From positions 1 to 25,608 of IMG/VR virus record IMGVR_UViG_3300046005_001432: DNA of 25,608 nucleotides; one strand, 5' to 3'. The notes under the pieces are model-generated. The model saw only the letters and a list, made by a program, of their open reading frames with translations. It had not been told where the DNA came from and searched no databases. Positions 21,125 to 25,608 of this stretch are shown here, in pieces. How positions within the stretch are numbered: position 1 is the stretch's first letter; each line of letters opens with the position of its first letter. The stretch comes from a virus. Position numbers and translations under genes: made by a program.

Positions 21125-21945
21125 AATTACTGCTTTGCGCCGATCTTCATTTAAGGGACACTACTCCCGCTTGTAGAAAAGACAATTACATCAAAACGAT
21201 GGAAAACAAGTTGGATCAGATGGTCAACATCCCACATGATCATATAATCTGTGCTGGGGATGTTTTTCACAAGTGGAACACCTCCGTATCCACTATTCAA
21301 CGATTCCTTCGCATTCCCCACATAATTTCCATCTTTGGGAATCACGATCTACGATTCGATGATATGATGTCCAGTTCCGATACTGGTCTTGGTTTGATCA
21401 TGGAAATGAACACTAAGTTGAAGGAATATACGATCTTTCCAAACAGGAAGGCGTCTATAATCTTAGATGAAGTAAAAATACACATAGAACATGTAATGAT
21501 ATGGCATAAAGAACCTCCATATCCAGGATGCACAGCCTCCAATGCGGAAGATTATATGGACAAGATAGATGCTGATATCATTGTCACTGGGGATAATCAT
21601 AAGACATTTGTAGTGGAAAGAAATGGTAAGATTCTTTTTAATCCCGGCTCCCTATTAAGAAGCACAAGCATTCAAAAGGAGCACAAACCCTGTGTGTTCG
21701 TCTATGACACTAAAAGGAAGAGTTACGAAGTTCACTATCTTAAAATCGAGGAGGATGTATTTTTAGAGGACAAGACATATGAATTTCTTTTCTCCTCCTT
21801 CGTCAATAGCATCAATTCCGTAGAGTGGGATGTGGAGATAGATTTCGAAAACAATCTATTGATGCTCATTGGAATGGACAATGTGAAAAAGAGTGTGGCG
21901 GATAAGATTCGTAGTATGCTTAAACAGGCGAAAGAGGGGAAGTGA
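21121..21945 (+). CDS. Mre11/SbcD-type nuclease (gp47-like)
   Basis: This metallophosphoesterase would trim or cut DNA ends together with the Rad50-like subunit. ATG 21121 (MKLLLCADLHLRD) overlaps the upstream stop, with GAGGT before it. The 274-residue product shows the phosphodiesterase motifs in order: ADLH (Asp8, His10), AGDVFH (Asp47), FGNHD (Asn74, His75), His129 in MIWHKE, and GDNH (157-160), then FNPGSL (173-178). Its capping region is short and it ends in a helical tail (MLKQAKEGK) that could bind the Rad50 coil. The gene lies between the N- and C-terminal pieces of Rad50, which is unusual. Confidence 0.92.
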   Translation: MKLLLCADLHLRDTTPACRKDNYIKTMENKLDQMVNIPHDHIICAGDVFHKWNTSVSTIQRFLRIPHIISIFGNHDLRFDDMMSSSDTGLGLIMEMNTKLKEYTIFPNRKASIILDEVKIHIEHVMIWHKEPPYPGCTASNAEDYMDKIDADIIVTGDNHKTFVVERNGKILFNPGSLLRSTSIQKEHKPCVFVYDTKRKSYEVHYLKIEEDVFLEDKTYEFLFSSFVNSINSVEWDVEIDFENNLLMLIGMDNVKKSVADKIRSMLKQAKEGK

Positions 21946-21946
21946 G

Positions 21947-22219
21947 ATGGAACAGAAACTTGTTGAAAAGTATATGAAGATGAAGAATAGATTGGATGTC
22001 TTGGAACGGGAGCAGTCCAAGAAGGAAATTGAAATGGAGATGCTCAAGGATATGTTATTGAAGCAGTATGATATTAGAATAAATGAATTGGAGACTGTGC
22101 TTTTCGAAAAAGAAAAAGAGTTGAAAGAATTAGAGGAGCGGATTGAAAATGGAATCAACAGCATTGAAAAGCAGGTCGGAAGCATTGAGGAAGAGGTGCG
22201 GAAGATTGGTGTCCAATAA
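21947..22219 (+). CDS. Coiled-coil protein, probably the second arm of the split Rad50/SbcC
   Basis: I chose ATG 21947 with GAGGGG upstream; an earlier in-frame ATG lies deep in the nuclease gene. The 90-residue product is a continuous coiled coil (MEQKLVEKYMKMKNRLDVLE, then LKQYDIRINELETVLFEKEK and ELKELEERIENGINSIEKQ). It has no hook or ATPase motif. It lies between the Mre11 gene and the Rad50 C-lobe, and overlaps the latter in the +1 frame. In intact SbcC the descending coil would be expected exactly at this point. It may therefore be the missing arm, made separately or joined by frameshift, though an independent role cannot be excluded. Confidence 0.65.
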   Translation: MEQKLVEKYMKMKNRLDVLEREQSKKEIEMEMLKDMLLKQYDIRINELETVLFEKEKELKELEERIENGINSIEKQVGSIEEEVRKIGVQ

Positions 22220-22781
22220 GGAACACTATGAGACGGAGCTTGATAGACTGATTCAGTATGGAATCAAATTGAATCAGGAAAAAGAGGATAACATAAATTC
22301 ATTGGATTTGGTGAGGCTCACAGCGCAGAAGACACAGTTTGTTTTAGAGAACAGCATCAAAGCGGTGTCCAATTCCGCATTGAAATGCGTTTTTGGTGAT
22401 AAGTACGAATTAGGAATGGATTTCAACCTCAAAAGGAATTCCAATGAGATTGATATCTATCTTTTGGAGAAGGGAACTAATAACAGAGTCAAACCTACGG
22501 ATGCTTGCGGAGGGGGTGTAATCGATCTATTGTCCATGTCTCTTAGAATCACTATGTGGACGCTAAAACGACCAAGGACGCGTCCGCTGCTGATTCTTGA
22601 TGAGCCTTTCAAATTTCTTTCTAGGGATTTGAAGCCTTTAGCCGCTGAAATGATTAAAAATCTATCGGAGTCCCTTAAAATACAAATGTTGATCGTCTCC
22701 CATGAGAAGGATATCATCGAGTGTTCCGATAAAGTGTTCGACTTAACTCAAAATAAAAAAGGTGCTCCAAATGATAATTGA
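22149..22781 (+). CDS. Rad50/SbcC C-terminal half (signature and Walker B lobe)
   Basis: This is the second half of the split ATPase. The 210-residue frame from ATG 22149 has GAGGAG ten bases upstream. An equally attractive start is TTG/GTG at 22206/22209 after AAGAGGTG, which would reduce the overlap with the coiled-coil gene from 71 to about 14 bases. The protein has a short coil and a beta domain with EIDIYLLEKG. It then has the ABC signature ACGGGVIDLLSMSLRI (119-134), Walker B LLILDEPFKFLS (147-158) and an H-loop VSHEKDI (183-189). It must pair with the Walker A lobe from 20102 to bind ATP. It overlaps the next gene by 11 bases. Confidence 0.9.
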   Translation: MESTALKSRSEALRKRCGRLVSNKEHYETELDRLIQYGIKLNQEKEDNINSLDLVRLTAQKTQFVLENSIKAVSNSALKCVFGDKYELGMDFNLKRNSNEIDIYLLEKGTNNRVKPTDACGGGVIDLLSMSLRITMWTLKRPRTRPLLILDEPFKFLSRDLKPLAAEMIKNLSESLKIQMLIVSHEKDIIECSDKVFDLTQNKKGAPNDN

Positions 22782-23319
22782 ACAACCACGAATCACTGTT
22801 CTCGCTAGGGGAGTGTATCCGGATTTGATCAAGGAATATGGGGAGAATAAGTTTTCCCGTATTGTTAAAAATAAAACTATCTTGGACGTGTGTGATGTCA
22901 GCGTCGATTTATTAGGTCTTCCAAAGATTGTCAATGTGGAGCTTCTAGCGTTCGAATGCGGAGGTAGGGAGACTAGGGATGGAAGGGCTTGCTGCGTGTC
23001 CGACACAGCCGGAAACAAGGCATTTCCATTTAAGATAGCTAGGGATATCAACGGGATTCAAGGATACTTTTGTTTCTATGATTCCTGTCTATATGCGACT
23101 TGCGATCTAGCCCTTCGTAGGACGGACATTAAAATGTACAGGATTTCGTTGTATGGATGCACAGCGGAATTGGAAAGTCATACCGTTTGGGAGGGTAATC
23201 TGCGAGAGAGGTGTCTTGAGGACAATTATGTTCCTTTGGTCAATGCCGTAAGGCAAAAAGCACAGACTCTGTACTGCACGAAACTGCACTACAGTCTCAA
23301 TAAAGGAATCAAAAAATGA
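22771..23319 (+). CDS. Cys-rich hypothetical protein
   Basis: ATG 22771 has AAAGGTG six bases upstream and overlaps the Rad50 C-lobe gene. The 182-residue protein begins MIIEQPRITVLARGVYPDLI and has at least nine cysteines, among them AFECGGRETRDGRACCVSD and GYFCFYDSCLYATCD. This suggests metal binding or disulphides. A RISLYGCTAEL strand and an Arg-rich C-terminus follow. No family was recognised. No primase was identified elsewhere in the window, but no primase motif is visible here either, so I make no such claim. Coupling to the repair genes suggests a role in the same process. Confidence 0.65.
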   Translation: MIIEQPRITVLARGVYPDLIKEYGENKFSRIVKNKTILDVCDVSVDLLGLPKIVNVELLAFECGGRETRDGRACCVSDTAGNKAFPFKIARDINGIQGYFCFYDSCLYATCDLALRRTDIKMYRISLYGCTAELESHTVWEGNLRERCLEDNYVPLVNAVRQKAQTLYCTKLHYSLNKGIKK

Positions 23320-23711
23320 AGGATGAATTGGAAAGGGCATTGATTGACAACATAACATATTGGAATGAGGAGATGGGTTATAGGGCTTTGTGGAAAGCTA
23401 TGGAGTTTCTTCAATCTCCTCGTTCCAAGGATTCCTTCAAAGGAAAATATGAATCATTCAATATTCGAGACGATAGAAAGAAAAAAACCAAAGGCATGCT
23501 CTCATGTGCTGAACTGTGTGAGAAGTATAACACTCCTCCACATCGTTTGTCCTTCATTCTAAGAAAAAATAATTTGAAAGGACACATTCAAGGCAAGTAT
23601 CGGATGTTCGATAAAGAGACAGAGATGGAGATAGCTAAAATAATTCACACTATGGCGGAAAAGAAGAAGAACGTAAAGAGAAGAGCAATCAATACAAACC
23701 CAAAGTATTAA
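23316..23711 (+). CDS. Putative DNA-binding protein with helix-turn-helix
   Basis: The 131-residue product starts with a helical acidic segment (MKDELERALIDNITYWNEEM) and has a basic middle (DDRKKKTKG). At about 62-100 it contains LSCAELCEKYNTPPHRLSFI and LRKNNLKGHIQGKYRMFDKE, which reads as a helix-turn-helix with a wing. The C-terminus is Lys/Arg-rich (KKKNVKRRA). A regulator of late or structural genes is possible from its position near the end of the operon, but that is inference. ATGA coupling joins it to the preceding gene. Confidence 0.6.
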   Translation: MKDELERALIDNITYWNEEMGYRALWKAMEFLQSPRSKDSFKGKYESFNIRDDRKKKTKGMLSCAELCEKYNTPPHRLSFILRKNNLKGHIQGKYRMFDKETEMEIAKIIHTMAEKKKNVKRRAINTNPKY

Positions 23712-23714
23712 GCC

Positions 23715-24203
23715 ATGTTTACCCTCGACTCTACTATAATGACTTCCAAAGGAGGTATTCCAGCGAGTGATATCTCTTTGGACACGAGAATATATCTGGG
23801 AAGAGGGGATTTCCACAAACCAATCAAAATAAATAAAATAGATTTAACCACCTTTTTCATCGTGAGGTGTCATGGAGGCTATGAGATAAAAGTTTCGGAG
23901 GACACCCACTTTAAAAAAGAAAGACATTATAGACCACTAGTGTGGCTGCATCATGATGCTAGACTAGGAGTTTACGATGGTGTTCACAGCAGTCTCTATA
24001 GAAAACTATTGAATATAGAAGTCGTAGACACGAAAACCACATTCATCCAGTTGAAATTCAATTTCACGAGAGGAATAAATGTGATCGTAAACAATTTCTA
24101 TATTCAATTAAGTCCTCATCCGATTTACACGAAAGAGAAAAGTCTTGTTAGAAAATACACGACTAAAGACTTGAAAAAAATATTGAAAGAAACAGCTAGT
24201 TAG
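23715..24203 (+). CDS. Free-standing Hint-like (intein-like) protein
   Basis: The 162-residue product opens MFTLDSTIMTSKGGIPASDI, closely parallel to the polymerase intein opening CFTGDTQIETTGGRKTLKEI. The start methionine lies where the intein nucleophile Cys would be. It continues VRCHGGYEIKVSEDTHFK, like the strand and the T-x-x-H region of block B, and VWLHHDARLGV, like the 'aelkvGD' segment. It ends with FNFTRGINVIVNN and a basic tail. No block F/G splice site or endonuclease motif is clear, so self-splicing is unlikely. It could be a decayed intein remnant, a split-intein piece or a domesticated Hint domain. The ribosome site is weak and the start is close to the preceding stop. Confidence 0.6.
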   Translation: MFTLDSTIMTSKGGIPASDISLDTRIYLGRGDFHKPIKINKIDLTTFFIVRCHGGYEIKVSEDTHFKKERHYRPLVWLHHDARLGVYDGVHSSLYRKLLNIEVVDTKTTFIQLKFNFTRGINVIVNNFYIQLSPHPIYTKEKSLVRKYTTKDLKKILKETAS

Positions 24204-24565
24204 ACATTTGTCTTCCTATTCTTCGTCGTAGGAGTTTCATTATAAGCATCCCTTCTCCTTAGTCTCGCCGTCTCCGTTGCGATGTAATCTTGTGTGCCTT
24301 TGATTGCTGCCATATCAATTTTCATCTGTGAAATGGTGCCGCTCAAAGTTTTTATTGAATCGCTGGAAAGCGTTTGCTCTATCTTACAAATCCTTTGTTC
24401 ACAGTTAATTCGATGGTCTGCAAATTTTGTTTGCATGTCATCGAAACGCTTCATTATTCCGTCATACCAACGCTTCCCAAGATAACCAAGTGCAAAGACA
24501 ATCATGGCAGGAGTCGAGCCTCCTTTAAGAATCATCTCCAGTATCTCTATTTCATGCGTCGGCAT
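24200..24565 (-). CDS. Membrane-anchored coiled-coil protein, holin or lysis candidate
   Basis: The minus-strand ATG at 24565-24563 has GAGGAGGTG close upstream. The 121-residue protein has one likely membrane segment (GGSTPAMIVFALGYLGKRWY, about 16-35). It then has a coiled coil with CEQRICKIEQTL and MKIDMAAIKGTQDYIATETA, and a basic C-terminus. One membrane segment plus a coil is compatible with small holin-like or spanin-like phage proteins, but no family is certain. The gene follows the tail-fibre-like gene in transcription order, a usual place for lysis genes. Its stop codon overlaps that of the convergent gene ending at 24203. Confidence 0.6.
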   Translation of the reverse strand: MPTHEIEILEMILKGGSTPAMIVFALGYLGKRWYDGIMKRFDDMQTKFADHRINCEQRICKIEQTLSSDSIKTLSGTISQMKIDMAAIKGTQDYIATETARLRRRDAYNETPTTKNRKTNV

Positions 24566-24588
24566 CAAACACCTCCTCGTGGGTTAGC

Positions 24589-24960
24589 TTACTCAGCGTG
24601 TCCGGCTGGAGGTGGCGCGTTCGGATCGACTGGGACTGGAAGCGGGTAATTCTTGGTCGGGTCTCTTTTGTATGCCTCGTGCAAATAGGCCGATTGAATC
24701 ATTCCAAACAGTTGAGCATAGCTTACTTTCGTTTCAGTCGGCTCCAGTGTTGATGGATCAAAAATTGGAAATTCCTCAGTCATATCTGGAGTAAAATTGA
24801 ATCCCGACAAATCTTTGTAAAAATCTGCATCATCCTGCGCGACGTTGGCATATTCGCGCTCAAGGCAATCCACCGTCCAACTCGCCATTGATTTGCCAGA
24901 GCGACGAATGCCGAAATAACGGGCTGTCATCTGCGGGATAGTGTTGTCTGAGTAGTTCAT
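24589..24960 (-). CDS. Hypothetical protein, tail-module position
   Basis: The minus-strand ATG at 24960 has AGAGGAAAACA upstream, a good ribosome site. The 123-residue protein begins MNYSDNTIPQMTARYFGIRR and is acidic in the middle (DDADFYKDLSGFNFTPDMTE). It ends with a Pro-rich stretch (NYPLPVPVDPNAPPPAGHAE). The gene directly follows the Kelch-repeat gene, so a tail-fibre assembly or virion role is possible. No family is recognised. Confidence 0.55.
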   Translation of the reverse strand: MNYSDNTIPQMTARYFGIRRSGKSMASWTVDCLEREYANVAQDDADFYKDLSGFNFTPDMTEEFPIFDPSTLEPTETKVSYAQLFGMIQSAYLHEAYKRDPTKNYPLPVPVDPNAPPPAGHAE

Positions 24961-24974
24961 TGTTTTCCTCTTTT

Positions 24975-25608
24975 TTATAATTTATTGAGTGTGCCGCCAA
25001 GTAGCAGCGGCGTGGGGAAATTAAGAGACGCATGGGATATGGCTCCATCGTATATCCGCGCCTGCGATGCGTAGAATGGCACGCAGAACACACGCCCGTC
25101 GGGCAGCAGGACGCCGCCAATGTATGCGTATGAGCCCGGCGCGGCACCAACGTCGGTGGAACCGCCTGACCCATCATATATCCTTGCCTGCGTTGCGTTG
25201 AATGGCACGCAGAACACACGCCCGTCGGGCAGCAGGACGCCGCCATAGTATGCGTATGCGCATGGCGCGGCACCCACGTCGGTGTAACCGCCTGCCGCAT
25301 CGTATATCCGCGCCTGCGTTGCGCTGTGTGGCACGCAGAACACACGCCCGTCGGGCAGCAGGACGCCGCCAACGTATGCGCCACCGCCCGGCGCGGCACC
25401 AACGTCGGTGAAACTGCCTGCCGCATCGTATATCCGCGCCTGCGTTGCGTTGTATGGCACGCAGAACACACGCCCGTCGGGCAGCAGGACGCCGCCAAAG
25501 TATGCGGCACCGCCCGGCGCGGCACCAACGTCGGTGAAACTGCCTGCCGCATCGTATATCCGCACCTGCGTTGCGCTGTGTGGCACGCAGAACACACGCC
25601 CGTCTTTC
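24975..25608 (-). CDS. Kelch-like repeat protein, probable tail fibre or receptor-binding protein (C-terminal part)
   Basis: The frame is open through the right edge, so the N-terminus is missing. A GTG at 25595 is just an internal codon (DGRVFCVP). Five repeats of 42 residues follow one another. Each has GGVLLPDGRVFCVP, then an x-x-A-T/S-Q-A/V-R-I-Y-D turn and a TDVGAAPG turn. 'LPDGRV' and the repeat length match Kelch/galactose-oxidase-type beta-propeller blades. The last blade is followed by ISHASLNFPTPLLLGGTLNK and stop. Propellers at phage tail tips bind sugars or proteins, so receptor binding is a reasonable inference. The DNA is markedly richer in G+C than the rest of the window. Confidence 0.75.
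   Translation of the reverse strand, partial: KDGRVFCVPHSATQVRIYDAAGSFTDVGAAPGGAAYFGGVLLPDGRVFCVPYNATQARIYDAAGSFTDVGAAPGGGAYVGGVLLPDGRVFCVPHSATQARIYDAAGGYTDVGAAPCAYAYYGGVLLPDGRVFCVPFNATQARIYDGSGGSTDVGAAPGSYAYIGGVLLPDGRVFCVPFYASQARIYDGAISHASLNFPTPLLLGGTLNKL
25035..25608. repeat. 126-bp tandem repeat, about 4.5 copies, coding
   Basis: The sequence CACGCAGAACACACGCCCGT recurs at 25080, 25206, 25332, 25458 and 25584, exactly 126 bp apart, equal to 42 codons. Copies are nearly identical in DNA over long stretches, with differences clustered in a few codons. The last copy is cut by the window edge, where the end (GTCTTTC) departs from the repeat (GTCGGGC). Confidence 0.95.

Noticed and set aside
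25202-25411. Plus-strand Arg-rich frame across the repeats
   Set aside because: A GC-rich shadow frame opposite the Kelch gene, without a ribosome site.
24860-25597. Minus-strand frame of 245 codons in another frame over the Kelch repeats
   Set aside because: A shadow of the 126-bp repeat: the unit length is a multiple of three, so a stop-free alternative frame persists through all copies. The LPDGRV-bearing frame is the real one.

Overview
The window looks like the replication and recombination half of a tailed double-stranded DNA bacteriophage. It has tightly packed small genes with ATGA-type stop/start overlaps, strong Shine-Dalgarno (SD) sequences (AAAGGAGG, GAGGTGAT), a nearly complete replisome, and a Kelch-repeat gene of tail-fibre type at the right edge. 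No integrase, phage repressor or rRNA was recognised, so nothing here argues for lysogeny, but the window is partial. The host is probably a Bacillota-type bacterium. That is inferred only from the strong SD sequences, consensus sigma70/sigmaA promoters and SD-like leader elements, and is not certain. The polymerase resembles that of SPO1-like phages (UDG-like domain, 3'-5' exonuclease, PolA palm).

Layout. (1) 1-206: the 5' part of a minus-strand gene with its own consensus promoter at 249-277. (2) About 280-1335: an A+T-rich control region without a convincing gene. It holds a 56-bp tandem repeat, eight AACGG motifs, several perfect palindromes and the rightward promoter at 1181-1209. (3) 1336-2596: an HTH protein, a possible replication-initiator-like protein and two coiled-coil proteins. 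(4) 2650-5362: a run of small overlapping accessory genes with a dUTPase and a ThyX-like protein; four of the genes are shorter than 60 codons. (5) 5438-9058: two small Cys-rich proteins, a beta-class DNA methyltransferase, a DnaC-like helicase loader and a DnaB-like helicase. (6) 9228-14126, from a new promoter: a sliding-clamp-like protein, then a DNA polymerase split into two genes (UDG-like plus 3'-5' exonuclease; palm domain). The palm domain is interrupted by an HNH intein at motif A. (7) 14274-24203, from another promoter: clamp loader, UvsY-like protein, gp32-like ssDNA-binding protein, RecA/UvsX recombinase, PD-(D/E)XK nuclease, an Nmad1/MazG-like protein, a Rad50/SbcC ATPase broken into three genes with the Mre11/SbcD nuclease gene lodged inside it, and a free-standing Hint-like (intein-like) protein. 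(8) 24200-25608: convergent minus-strand genes, namely a membrane/coiled-coil protein, an unknown protein and a GC-rich Kelch-repeat protein running off the edge.

How the genes fit together. The loader (6655) and helicase (7475) would open the fork. The split polymerase with clamp and clamp loader would synthesise DNA. The gp32-like protein, UvsY-like protein, UvsX, Mre11-Rad50 and the PD-(D/E)XK nuclease form a T4-like recombination-dependent replication and repair set. dUTPase, ThyX-like and Nmad1-like proteins would act on nucleotide pools. No primase was recognised.

The most unusual features are the three-piece Rad50 with Mre11 nested inside, the polymerase split at a domain boundary plus an intein in its catalytic motif, an orphan Hint-like gene whose start resembles that intein, four related promoters of which two carry a covarying dyad over the -35 box, orphan SD sequences in the leaders, and a shared C-terminal D/E-E-W-N tail on the SSB and clamp-like proteins.
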